62,640 nucleotides of DNA from Streptomyces sp. UNOB3_S3. GTDB taxonomy: Bacteria > Actinomycetota > Actinomycetes > Streptomycetales > Streptomycetaceae. Under the pieces are notes generated by a model. The model was given only the letters and a program-made list of their open reading frames with translations. It ran no database searches and was not told the origin of the DNA. The position numbers and the translations under genes were made by a program. Location of the stretch: the NCBI RefSeq assembly GCF_020740895.1, contig NZ_JAILXP010000002.1, forward strand, positions 1 to 62,640, written 5' to 3'. Below are positions 51,664 through 60,723 of the stretch, piece by piece. The stretch's first letter is position 1, and each line of letters opens with the position of its first letter.

Positions 51664-53700
51664 ATGCCTGACGATCAGATCCACGACCAGATCCACGATC
51701 AGACCCACGACCAGGTGCGGGAGCGGACTCGCGAGCACGCCGGAGGCGGTCCTCCGGCCCGCCCCGACGGCTCCGCCGGCTGCCCGGCCGACTGCGCCTC
51801 CGCCGTCTATCTGGAGCTGCTCGCCAGTCGGGCCCCCGCCGACGCCTACGAGCGGCCTGTTCTGCGCGCCCGCGCCGGCGGGGCACCGCCGGGCGTGCTC
51901 GCCGCCGCTGAGCACGCCCGGCTCCTGGCACTGCGCGTACGGGCAGAGCTGGAGGACCGCAGGCGGCGCGAGGCCGAGCTCTCGGCCCTGTTCGCCACCG
52001 CCCACGACCTGGCGGGACTGCGGGACATCGACGAGGTGTTGCAGGCCATCGTCCGGCGCGCCCGTTCACTGCTGGGCACCGACGCCGCGTACCTCACCCT
52101 CAACGACGCGGCCGCCGGGGACACCTTCATGCGCGTCACCGACGGGTCGGTGTCCGCCCGCTTCCAGGCTCTGCGGCTCGGCATGGGGGAAGGTCTCGGC
52201 GGTCTGGTCGCGCAGACTGCGCGCCCGTATGCCAGCGACGACTACCTGCAGGACCCCCGCTTCCGGCATACCGCGGCGATCGACTCCGGCGTGCGGGACG
52301 AAGGGCTCGTCGCCATCCTCGGGGTCCCGCTGCGGCTGGGCAGTCGCGTCATCGGCGTGCTCTTCGCCGCCGACCGCCGCTCCCGTGTCTTCGACCAGCA
52401 GCAGATCGCTCTGCTGTCGTCCTTCGCGGCCCACGCCGCGATCGCCATCGACACGGCAGGCCTCCTCGCGGAGACGCGCTCGGCGCTGGCCGAGCTGGAA
52501 GCGGCCAACGCGATCGTTCGCGAGCGCAGTGCCGCCGTCGAACGGGCCGCCGAGATCCACGACCGGCTCACCGAGCTCGTCCTGCGCGGCGGCGGAGTGC
52601 CCGACGTCCTGGAGACCGTCGCCGAGGTCCTCGGGGGGAAGGCCGAGTTCCTCGCTCCGGCCACCGGAACCGGGCCGTCGGCCGCCGTCGAACGCTCCCG
52701 CGCCGAGGGGCGGGCGGTCCGGCACGGCGACGACTGGGTCGCCGCGGTGTCCGCCGGCGACGAGCTGCTGGGCGCGATCCGGTTACGCGAACGTCCCGCA
52801 CTCGACTCCGCCGACCGGCGGACCCTCGAACGCGCCGCCATGGTCACCGCGCTGCTGCGCCTGGCCCGGCGCTCGGCGAGCGAGGCCGAACAGCGCGTAC
52901 GGGGCGAGCTCCTGGACGACCTGCTCGACGCGCCCGGCCGGGCACCTCGCCTCCTGCGCGAGCGCGCCGCCCGCCTGCGCGCCGACCTCGACACACCCCA
53001 CGTCGTCCTCGCCGCCCGCATCGCCGACGAGTCCGCCGGCGCCCCCGCCGACCGGCAGCGACTGTGGGCCGCGGCCGCCCATCTGGCCGCTACGGAGCAC
53101 GGCCTGGCGGTGGCCCGCGACGGCGGGGTCGTGCTGCTCCTGCCCTACGGACTCGAGGACGGCGGTGGAGGTGGCGGTGGCGGCGAGGTGGGCGACGTCG
53201 CCCGTCGCCTGGGGGAAGCCGTCCACTCCCCCGTCACCGTCGGCGCCTCGTCGCCCGTCCCCGCACCCGCGGCCCGCCCCGAGGCGGTCGCCGCCGCCTA
53301 CTCCGAGGCCCGCCGCTGCCTGGAGGTGCTCCACGCCCGCGGCCGGGGCGGCGAGGGCGCGGCCGCCGACGAGTTCGGCTTCGTGGGCCTTCTGCTGACC
53401 GGCACCGGTGGTGGCGGACAGGCGGCCGGCCTGTTTGTCAGCCGGACGATCGGGCCGGTCGTCGCCTACGACGCGCGGCGCGGCACCGATCTCGTCGTCA
53501 CGCTCGACGCCTACTTCCGCTGCGGCATGAGCCCGGCCCGCACCAAGGACGCCCTGCACATACACGTCAACACGGTCGCGCAGCGGCTCGATCGGGTCGG
53601 CCGCCTCCTCGGCGCGGACTGGCAGTCGCCCGCCCGTGCCCTGGAGATCCAGCTCGCGCTGCGTCTGCACCGGATGTCACCGGCGCTCGGGGGAGGGTGA
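51664..53700 (+). CDS. GAF-domain PucR-type transcriptional regulator
   Basis: This 678-residue regulator opens with a repeated DQIHDQIHDQTHDQ stretch, then has a GAF domain (about residues 110-280; LFATAHDLAGLRDIDEVLQA, LGVPLRLGSRVIGVLFAADR), a coiled segment and a PucR C-terminal HTH (VVTLDAYFRCGMSPARTKDA, LHIHVNTVAQRLDRVGRLLG). An eight-Gly linker lies before the C-terminal half. The family senses small molecules and activates catabolic genes. It probably controls the dehydrogenase and the permease next to it. Its 3' end overlaps the converging permease gene by 24 bases. Confidence 0.8.
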   Translation: MPDDQIHDQIHDQTHDQVRERTREHAGGGPPARPDGSAGCPADCASAVYLELLASRAPADAYERPVLRARAGGAPPGVLAAAEHARLLALRVRAELEDRRRREAELSALFATAHDLAGLRDIDEVLQAIVRRARSLLGTDAAYLTLNDAAAGDTFMRVTDGSVSARFQALRLGMGEGLGGLVAQTARPYASDDYLQDPRFRHTAAIDSGVRDEGLVAILGVPLRLGSRVIGVLFAADRRSRVFDQQQIALLSSFAAHAAIAIDTAGLLAETRSALAELEAANAIVRERSAAVERAAEIHDRLTELVLRGGGVPDVLETVAEVLGGKAEFLAPATGTGPSAAVERSRAEGRAVRHGDDWVAAVSAGDELLGAIRLRERPALDSADRRTLERAAMVTALLRLARRSASEAEQRVRGELLDDLLDAPGRAPRLLRERAARLRADLDTPHVVLAARIADESAGAPADRQRLWAAAAHLAATEHGLAVARDGGVVLLLPYGLEDGGGGGGGGEVGDVARRLGEAVHSPVTVGASSPVPAPAARPEAVAAAYSEARRCLEVLHARGRGGEGAAADEFGFVGLLLTGTGGGGQAAGLFVSRTIGPVVAYDARRGTDLVVTLDAYFRCGMSPARTKDALHIHVNTVAQRLDRVGRLLGADWQSPARALEIQLALRLHRMSPALGGG

Positions 53701-55122
53701 AGACGCTCCGCGCCCGTTCCGGCCGGTCTGGTCGTGCTGGTCGGTCTGGTCGTGCTGGGGGGTCGGGGTGTTCTCGTCGTGCTCCTCGTGCTCGTCCTGG
53801 CCGTCGGAGAGGTCGCGGTGCCGCGTCTCCCGGGCGCAGCCGACCGCCACCACGGTCAGGGCCGCGACGGCCATCACGTACAGGGCGACCGGGGTTCCGT
53901 TGCCGTACTCGGCGAGCAGGGCGGTGGCGATCAGGGGGGCCGGCGCGCCTGCGGCCACGGACGAGAACTGCGCCCCGATCGAGGCCCCCGAGTATCGCAC
54001 CCGGGTCGTGAACATCTCGGAGAAGAAGGCCGCCTGGGGCGCGTACATGGCTCCGTGGAACACGAGCCCGACCGTCACGGCGACGACCAGTGCCCAGGAC
54101 GTCCCCGTGCCGGCGAGGGCGAAGAACGGGTACGCCCACGCCCCGATGCCCACCGCGCCCAGCAGATACACGGGCCGCCGCCCGACGCGGTCCGAGAGGG
54201 CGCCCCAGGCGGGGATGGTGGCGAAGTGGACGGCGGAACCGATCAGCACGGCGTTGAGCGCGGTCTGCTTGGGCTGGTGGGTGTGCTCGGTCGCGTAGAC
54301 CAGGACGAAGGCGGTGATGACGTAGTAGCTGATGTTCTCGGCCATGCGCGCGCCCATGGCCACCAGGACGTCCCGCCACTGGTCCCGCAGCACGGCGACG
54401 ACCGGCATCCGCTCACGCGCGCTGCCGTCCTGTTGCCGGGTCCGGGCCCGTTCCCGCGCGGCCTTGAACACGGGGGACTCGTCCACGGACAGCCGGATCC
54501 ACAGGCCCAGCATCACCAGTACGCCGGACAGCAGGAACGGAATCCGCCAGCCCCACGCCGTGAATTCCTCGTCCGGCAGCAGGGTCGTCAGCGCGGACAG
54601 CACGCCTGTCGCCAGCAGCTGCCCGGCCGGCGCGCCGGTCTGCGGCCACGAGGCCCAGAACCCCCGCCGCGGCGGATCCCCGTGTTCCGCCACCAGCAGC
54701 ACCGCCCCGCCCCACTCGCCTCCCAGTGCGAACCCTTGCACGAGGCGTAGCGTGGTGAGCAGGACGGGGGCGAGCGATCCGGCGGTGGCGTGCGTCGGCA
54801 GCGCCCCGATGGCGCATGTCGCACCGCCCATCATCAGGAGGCTGGTCACCAGCAGCCGCTTCCGCCCCAGCCGGTCCCCGAAGTGCCCGAACACCAGCGC
54901 TCCCAGCGGCCGCGCGGCGAAGCCGACGGCGTAGGTGAGGAACGACAGCAACGTGCCGACGAGCGGATCGGACCCGGGGAAGAAGAGCTTGTTGAACACG
55001 AGCGCGGCCGCGGACCCGTAGAGGAAGAAGTCGTACCACTCGATAGTGGTCCCGATGAGGCTCGCTACGACGATTCTGGGGAGCGAGTTGGGAGTTGGAG
55101 CGTGTGGGGAGGGGGTGGCCAT
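53677..55122 (-). CDS. MHS-family MFS permease
   Basis: This 481-residue permease has 12 membrane helices and the MHS signatures GTTIEWYDFFLYGSAAALVF, GHFGDRLGRKRLLVTSLLMM and RLVQGFALGGEWGGAVLLVA. Family members import carboxylates or betaines with protons, so hydroxybutyrate or a related acid is a likely substrate from context. ATG 55122 has GGAAG eight bases upstream, better spaced than ATG 55128. The C-terminal tail is acidic and His-rich (DEHEEHDENT), encoded partly on the strand opposite the regulator's last codons. Confidence 0.85.
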   Translation of the reverse strand: MATPSPHAPTPNSLPRIVVASLIGTTIEWYDFFLYGSAAALVFNKLFFPGSDPLVGTLLSFLTYAVGFAARPLGALVFGHFGDRLGRKRLLVTSLLMMGGATCAIGALPTHATAGSLAPVLLTTLRLVQGFALGGEWGGAVLLVAEHGDPPRRGFWASWPQTGAPAGQLLATGVLSALTTLLPDEEFTAWGWRIPFLLSGVLVMLGLWIRLSVDESPVFKAARERARTRQQDGSARERMPVVAVLRDQWRDVLVAMGARMAENISYYVITAFVLVYATEHTHQPKQTALNAVLIGSAVHFATIPAWGALSDRVGRRPVYLLGAVGIGAWAYPFFALAGTGTSWALVVAVTVGLVFHGAMYAPQAAFFSEMFTTRVRYSGASIGAQFSSVAAGAPAPLIATALLAEYGNGTPVALYVMAVAALTVVAVGCARETRHRDLSDGQDEHEEHDENTPTPQHDQTDQHDQTGRNGRGASSPSPERR

Positions 55123-55544
55123 GGTCATCACTTCCGGGTGGGCGAGGGGCGCGTCATTGCGTCGCCACACCGTAGGAAGGTGCAGGTCAGGGGCCTATGT
55201 GGCGAGGGACCATACTTCGGGGGCGGGGTATGGGGGCAGCACCCATGAGGAGGCACTGCGTATCCTGCGGATCGCTCAACTCGATTTAGGAATTCAGCGC
55301 GGGGTAATGTCGCGATTGGGGTGATCTGGCATTCGGGTGCTGGCTCCCGTGCTGACTTGGTGCTGACTACGCAGCGTTGAACCAGGGCATTCGGCGCACA
55401 TCAACCTGTTACTGAGAGGGTGATGGCGCTCTTCCACGGATGTGTGGGGCCTGGCGGATCGTCCGGCTCGGATCTTCAGCGCAGGACGTCCCGCTCCACC
55501 TGCTGCGACAGGAAGGGGTGGCTGGCCGGACGTATGGGAGCGTT

Positions 55545-55730
55545 CTGGGTTATGCCACACCGTGGGCCCGGTGTTTCAGGCTTCCGGCGGCGACGAGGTG
55601 TTGCTGGCGTCCTGCTGCCGGGAACCGCTGCGGGTAGCGGACGAGCTTGGCGCGAAGACGGTCGCGTTCCCGGCCGTCTCGACGGGTGTGTACCGCTGGC
55701 CGAGGAACGTCATGGTTCTCGATCTCGGCG
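55545..55730 (+). pseudogene. macrodomain C-terminal remnant
   Basis: Plus-strand translation reads CHTVGPVFQASGG, LLASCCREPLRVADELGAKT and VAFPAVSTGVYRWP, the second half of a MacroD-type macrodomain (ADP-ribose or O-acetyl-ADP-ribose hydrolase). The N-terminal half with the NAAN motif is missing, and the sequence after RWP is unrelated. The rest of the 55123-55833 gap holds no other gene. Confidence 0.6.
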
Positions 55731-55833
55731 CCGGCACGCTGGATGAACGAGTAGAGGAGATGACCCTGCACGTGGAGGTCCGTTCAGCCATCGACAGCGG
55801 TCGGGCCGGTGCGCGAAGAGCGGCCGGCCAGGC

Positions 55834-56481
55834 TCAGACCGCCGGACACCGCTTCCAGGCCAGACGATACCGGGCAATCGCATTGCTGCCTGTGTCGTTC
55901 AGCCCCAGCTCACTGGTGGTCGTCGCGGGGTCCGAGGTGCCGGCGTCCACCTGCAGTTCGGTGGTGAGGGTGAGCAACCGCTGTTCCCCGCAGGGAGGGT
56001 ATTCGATGATGCCGATGTCGCCGAAGTCGGAGGCCAGCCAAGCGTCGTTGTAGGGACCGGTGAAGCGGTACGTACGGGATGACCTGCCGGGCGCCCCTTG
56101 GAGGTAGTGGCCGACCGTCAGCTGCCCGGTGGCGCCCTTCGCCAGCCGCGCGTAACCGGTGTGCTCCGTCCCTGTGATCACGTAGGTGAAATCTCGCGGG
56201 ATCCGGACATCCACGGTCAACTGGCAGTTCTTGCGGGCGTCACCCGGCTTGGAGCCGACGCCGACCCGGACGGGGAAACCCTCATAGGACGTGGTGAACC
56301 CGGAGTTGTCCGGCGCCACGGCCACCGACGTCACCGAGCCGCCGCAGAGCCACCCACTGCCCGTCCTCATCTCGATCGCCACGCTGCCCGGCGGCGGTCT
56401 CTCCTCGGTCACCGTCCCGGATGACAGCAGAGCGGCCGCGAGCGCCACCGCCGTACCGCCGGTCATCACTGATCCGAACAT
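55834..56481 (-). CDS. secreted DUF4360 family protein
   Basis: This 215-residue protein has an N-terminal signal-like segment (VMTGGTAVALAAALLSSG) and the DUF4360 pattern: VAVAPDNSGFTTSYEGFPVR, NCQLTVDVRIPRDFTYVITG, CGEQRLLTLTTELQVDAGTS and the C-terminal YRLAWKRCP. The Cys residues in GWLCGG, NCQL and PPCGE probably form disulphides outside the cell. Function of the family is unknown. It stands alone between remnants. Confidence 0.8.
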   Translation of the reverse strand: MFGSVMTGGTAVALAAALLSSGTVTEERPPPGSVAIEMRTGSGWLCGGSVTSVAVAPDNSGFTTSYEGFPVRVGVGSKPGDARKNCQLTVDVRIPRDFTYVITGTEHTGYARLAKGATGQLTVGHYLQGAPGRSSRTYRFTGPYNDAWLASDFGDIGIIEYPPCGEQRLLTLTTELQVDAGTSDPATTTSELGLNDTGSNAIARYRLAWKRCPAV

Positions 56482-56589
56482 GAGACCCTCCCGTTCGACG
56501 TGTACGGGCTCACTTCATGCCACCACCGCGGACGCGACGCGCACAGAGCAGCACAGGCCGTTTCCGCCGGGGGTCCCAGAACCCGGAAC

Positions 56590-56890
56590 CGGGGGCCTTC
56601 CCAAGGAGGTCCTCGCGCCTCCCGTGCCGCTGCCGAAGCCGGGTGGCCAGCCGCCCAAGCCCGCCCGGCGCGAGATCATTGATGCACTGCCGTACTGGCT
56701 GCGTATGGCGGCTGCTCCCGCTCGACTTCCCGCCGTTCTATGCCGTCTGACCGACAGAGCTTTCACCTGGCCAGGACACTACCAGCGACTGGCCAAGGAC
56801 CACGAGTACCTCGCCAGCAGCTCCGAGAACGCCGACTACCTGGCCACCAGCATGCTTCTCCTCCACCATGCCGGAGCAAGAACACAGCAG
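56590..56890 (+). pseudogene. IS5-family transposase remnant, internally deleted
   Basis: Pieces in different frames read PKPGGQPPKPARREIIDALP, TGCVWRLLPLDFPPFYAV and HYQRLAKDHEYLASSSENAD, corresponding to the N-terminal and extreme C-terminal parts of IS5-type transposases. The catalytic middle is deleted. Confidence 0.6.
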
Positions 56891-56975
56891 GCCCTGAACA
56901 GGGCTTCTCAGACACCCTCTATACGGGTAGCCCGGGGGAATCGCGCCCCCGGGCACCCGACTACTGAGTTTTTCG

Positions 56976-57490
56976 TTAGTTCTGTGGTTGTTGGGGGTGG
57001 ATTGCCAGTCCGGTGTGGGTGAGGAAAGACCACGGGAGTTGTTCGTCGGAGCAGACACGGTGGATGCCGCGTTCGGTGGCGTCGGCGACGTCGGCGAGGT
57101 GGTCGCCGGTGAGGTTGGCCAGCTCACGGGTCTTGATGGACGACCACAGCAGTTCCACCGGGTTGAGCTCGGGCGCATAGGCAGGCAGCCACTCCAGCGT
57201 CAGCCAGTCCTGCCCGGCCGCCCAGGCGCGCATGCCCCGGCTCCAGTGCGCGGACAATCCGTCCCACACCAGCACCACCGGCTCACCGGCGTAGAAGGCC
57301 TTGACCTGTTCCAGGACCTCGATCAGGGAGGTGGTGCCGTAGCTGCCCGGCTTGAGGTGGAAGCACAGCCGCGGACCACGCCCGGGGTCGGCAGCGTGGT
57401 AGCCCAGCGCGGCAGCCATCCCCGCACGTTTCCAGTTCAGCCGGTGCCGCAGGACGGGAGTGCGGCCGCGGGGCGCGTAGGTACGCCGGA
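56976..57490 (-). pseudogene. IS630-family transposase C-terminal remnant
   Basis: The frame encodes RTYAPRGRTPVLRHRLNWKR, VVLVWDGLSAHWSRGMRAWA and LPAYAPELNPVELLWSSIK, the end of an IS630-type DDE transposase. The N-terminal half is lost at 57490, exactly where the truncated helicase gene begins, so this insertion probably removed the helicase's 5' part. Confidence 0.75.
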
Positions 57491-57505
57491 ATTCAGCGAC
57501 TGGCC

Positions 57506-59170
57506 TTGCCCGAATCCGCGCCAGAGCCCCGTTCCGGCCGTCGGTTCTTCGTCTTTCCCGGCCTTGTCAGCGGCGTTGACTCCATCGACCTGACCAAGAG
57601 GCTCGTTGAGCTGGCTGGTAAAGCCCTCGTACTGGCGCCGGACCGGGCGACCGCAGTCCGTACCGCTGGCGCTATCCGTCAGTCGTCCTGGCCAATGCTC
57701 ACCATCGATGACGTTGCTCATCGGATGGATCCGTTTGTCTCTCAGCAGAACGCAGTGTGTGCGCTGGCCAGCCGTTATGACGGCCTTGACCTGCCTGGCC
57801 ACGGTTGCCGTCTGGAGGTCATCGAGAACGTTCCAGACCGTGACCACTTGCAAGAGCGGTTCTTGTCGAGCCGAGTCCGCGCTGGCGCGGCCTTGTCGGA
57901 GCGGGTTCGCACCCGTGTCGTTCAAGGTGTCGGCCGTTGCACCCGCGGTTCGGCGGACTGGGCGATCGTTGTTGTTCTCGGGGACCTGACCAAGTACCTC
58001 CTGCGTCAGGAGAACCTGACAGCGCTGTCGGCCGAGTTGCAGGCCGAGATCAACTTCGGGGTGGAGAACAGCACTGACACCACCCAGGCCGAGATTGTGG
58101 AGAATGTGACGGCTTTCCTGTCTCAAGAGACCGACGACACCTGGCGTGAGCACGGCGAGCCGCTCGTCGCCCAGCTCCGTGCCGAGGCTGTCCGCACGCT
58201 GCCGGTTGGCAGTGAAATCCTCGCCTCTGCGGCCCCCGCCGAAATTCAAACGTGTGCACTCGCCGGGCAGGGCCGGTGGCAGGAAGCCAGCGCCAAGGCC
58301 CAACAGGTCGCGCAAGCGCTCTCCTCCGGTGAGGCTACTACCAAGGGCTACCGCGGGTTCTGGCTCTACCTAGCTGGAATCTGGGCCTACCGCGCTGCCT
58401 CCACCGGTGCACCTACGATGGGCGGCAGTCTCGCGAACGCCCATGCTTTGATCCGTCAGGCGGAGCAAACCGCCGAGGGCACCTGGGCGAGATACATGCC
58501 GCCTCTGCCCGCTATGGAGGCCCCTGTCCTGCCTGCCCATGACGACCAGGCCGTGGCAACGGCCACGAACCTTCTGGAAAAGGGCACCCCAGGCCGACTT
58601 GCCACGCGCTTGAGCAACATGATCGGGGGGCTCAAGGAGACCGCGGCATCGGCCTACGAGCCCGCCCTCACCGAGCTCGGGACCTTCCTCGGGGCTGAGG
58701 CCAATAAGCCATCCGGCACAGGCCGCTGTGACTCGACCTGGTGTTGGGGTAATCACCTGTGGGCCGTGGTTGAGGCCAAATCTGACCAAAAACCCGAGGG
58801 CGTCATCGCCCACAAGGACATCCGGCAGGTCGGCGACCAGCTTCGAATCCTCAAGAGTGACCGTAACCATAAGGTTATCCCGGATGGGAGTTTCACCGTT
58901 CTCCTCTCGCCCAAGCCCGCCGTCGACCAGACGGGTGCTATTGGCGCCGAAGAACACGCCCACCTTGTGCATCCGGAGGTCGTCTGGGAAATCGGCCAAG
59001 ACGTCCAACACGCTTGGGAGGAACTCCTCACGAGCCGGACAGGCCGGTCTACCCGAGATCTCATCACCTTCGTCGGAACGACGTTCCAGCGCTACGGCCT
59101 CCTGCCCTCACAACTTCGCGAGCGCCTCACCGAACACCCAGTCGGCACCGCAGGCGCAACCCTTCCCTAA
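57506..59170 (+). CDS. helicase C-terminal half plus PD-(D/E)xK-like domain, 5'-truncated
   Basis: The 554-residue frame opens at TTG 57506 inside IS-flanked DNA. ALVLAPDRATAVRT, ALASRYDGLDLPGHGCRLEV and RVVQGVGRCTRGSADW match motifs IV, V and VI of XPD/DinG-type superfamily 2 helicases; Walker A and B are absent because the 5' part is lost. The C-terminal region has a possible nuclease site (D409, E423, K425 in AVVEAK, then DIRQVGDQLRI). Helicase-nuclease fusions of this type occur in phage-defence loci. As it stands the protein cannot hydrolyse ATP. Codon use is a little less GC-rich than its neighbours, hinting at transfer. Confidence 0.6.
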   Translation: MPESAPEPRSGRRFFVFPGLVSGVDSIDLTKRLVELAGKALVLAPDRATAVRTAGAIRQSSWPMLTIDDVAHRMDPFVSQQNAVCALASRYDGLDLPGHGCRLEVIENVPDRDHLQERFLSSRVRAGAALSERVRTRVVQGVGRCTRGSADWAIVVVLGDLTKYLLRQENLTALSAELQAEINFGVENSTDTTQAEIVENVTAFLSQETDDTWREHGEPLVAQLRAEAVRTLPVGSEILASAAPAEIQTCALAGQGRWQEASAKAQQVAQALSSGEATTKGYRGFWLYLAGIWAYRAASTGAPTMGGSLANAHALIRQAEQTAEGTWARYMPPLPAMEAPVLPAHDDQAVATATNLLEKGTPGRLATRLSNMIGGLKETAASAYEPALTELGTFLGAEANKPSGTGRCDSTWCWGNHLWAVVEAKSDQKPEGVIAHKDIRQVGDQLRILKSDRNHKVIPDGSFTVLLSPKPAVDQTGAIGAEEHAHLVHPEVVWEIGQDVQHAWEELLTSRTGRSTRDLITFVGTTFQRYGLLPSQLRERLTEHPVGTAGATLP

Positions 59171-59469
59171 CTGAGGAACTTGGCCCACGATGAGCGCTCC
59201 CCTTGGCGTCTCCCGTCAAGTAAAGCGCTCACGCCCAGCTGATCCTCAGTTCTCCCGGTTGCGGGTGCAAGTGGGATGGCACCTGGCGCATCGTCTGGGC
59301 GCTGGCCATCGAGCCCGGCGCCGCCCCAATCACCATGATGCGGCTCTCAGCGAGCCGGCGACAGCCGCCGGCCTTCCCAAACCCCATGAAGGCGCGCCCG
59401 CGGTCTGGGCGACCTGACGCCCGTTTCATCGTCCTCGGGGCTGGGCTGGTCGCCGCCGGATGACGCCCG
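59171..59469. other. intergenic stretch without a recognised gene
   Basis: Short open frames exist, but none has a family match or good start. No terminator or repeat is obvious. Confidence 0.45.
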
Positions 59470-60552
59470 TTAGGACCGTGTCGCCCTGGCGCACGCGTCG
59501 CCGGAGGATTCGCCCCGCCCGACCGGCGCGCTGCGGTCGTACGGGTCGATCTCCGTGCCGGCCTTGTCCGCATGGCGGTCCGTGCCGAAGGGTGGGGTGA
59601 AGTAGCCCGTGGGGGCGCCGCAGCCGCCGTTGGTCATGTCGTACTTGTACGAGACGATCGAGAAGGTGCCCGGTTCGGTGATCACCTTGTCGGGGTTGTC
59701 CCAGCTCAGGACCAGCTCGCGCCGGACGATCGTGCGCACGATCTCGTCGCCGCCGCCCGCGTCCGCGCGGATTACCGGGTAGACGAAGGTGACGTCGGCG
59801 GTCACCTGGAGCGCGCCGCGCTCGCCCTCCCGGTAGGTGAGCTGGCCCCGGGTCTTCACGACATCGCCGACCAGGCGGGTGCGGGAGGGCTGGAAGCGGC
59901 TGAAGAGGAGGAGGGGGTCGTTCTTCTCGCTCGGAGTCAGGAAGGCGGTTTTCAGAAGGTCCTGGACGTCTTTCTGGTGCGGGTTGATCAGCGCGATCGC
60001 CTTCTCGGGGCGCTCGCCTTGCAGCACCCCGCGGTCCAGGCCGGACGCGACGAGGAAGTCCCGGCTGCTGGCGAGGGCCCGCTCGACCTCGGCCGCGCTC
60101 ATCCAGCCCACCGCCCCGGCCTTCGGCACGGTGATCCCCGCCGCTCCGCCCGCCCAGCTTGCCGCCGGCGAGCCGCGGAACGGCTCGTCCACGGTGGGGC
60201 GCTGGGCTGCCTCCGCCGGGGTCCCCGGGCCGGGCGCCGCCGATGACGGGGAGTCATCGCCGGCGAACAGGTCCACTACCCGCCCCGGCGCGAGCGCCAC
60301 CACCAGCAGCACCAGCGAGGCCAGCAGCCCGACCACGTACCAGCCCGTACGCCTCCTGGGCCGCGCGGGCGTGTAGCTGCGCCAGCCTTCCAGGCCGTGA
60401 CCGGGCTCCGCGCGCAGCCGCTTTGCCACGGCGCGGGCTCGCGCCGACGGCTCCTTGGGCGCGTCGGCGGCACCCGCCACCGACTCGCGCAGAAACCGCT
60501 CCCACTCCTCGTCGGACCTGGACGAACCGTCCGGCTCCGTACCCGCACCCAT
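59470..60552 (-). CDS. membrane-anchored hypothetical protein
   Basis: This 360-residue protein starts at ATG 60552. A cytosolic acidic/basic N-terminus (EEWERFLRESVAGAADAPKE) precedes one membrane helix (WYVVGLLASLVLLVVALAPG, about residues 75-95). The long extracellular part includes VGWMSAAEVERALASSRDFL, KTRGQLTYREGERGALQVTA and FSIVSYKYDMTNGGCGAP. Streptomyces has many such single-span proteins of unknown function. A binding role at the cell surface is possible. It is upstream of nothing obvious on its strand. Confidence 0.7.
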   Translation of the reverse strand: MGAGTEPDGSSRSDEEWERFLRESVAGAADAPKEPSARARAVAKRLRAEPGHGLEGWRSYTPARPRRRTGWYVVGLLASLVLLVVALAPGRVVDLFAGDDSPSSAAPGPGTPAEAAQRPTVDEPFRGSPAASWAGGAAGITVPKAGAVGWMSAAEVERALASSRDFLVASGLDRGVLQGERPEKAIALINPHQKDVQDLLKTAFLTPSEKNDPLLLFSRFQPSRTRLVGDVVKTRGQLTYREGERGALQVTADVTFVYPVIRADAGGGDEIVRTIVRRELVLSWDNPDKVITEPGTFSIVSYKYDMTNGGCGAPTGYFTPPFGTDRHADKAGTEIDPYDRSAPVGRGESSGDACARATRS

Positions 60553-60723
60553 TTCTAGCCCCTGACAATCAGTAGTCCACGGCCCACTCCCCTGGGACGC
60601 GCTCGCATCATGACACAGAGCGCTGACAATGAGGCCAGCTGGACGGACGGTGTGGGCGCGCCACAAACTGGCCGCCTGAAACGTACAGTCACAGTGGCAG
60701 TCAGAAGCGGGACAGCTTCTTAA

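Noticed and set aside
59190-59417. A 75-codon gene after the helicase fragment
   Set aside because: No ribosome site, no family similarity and composition like non-coding frames.
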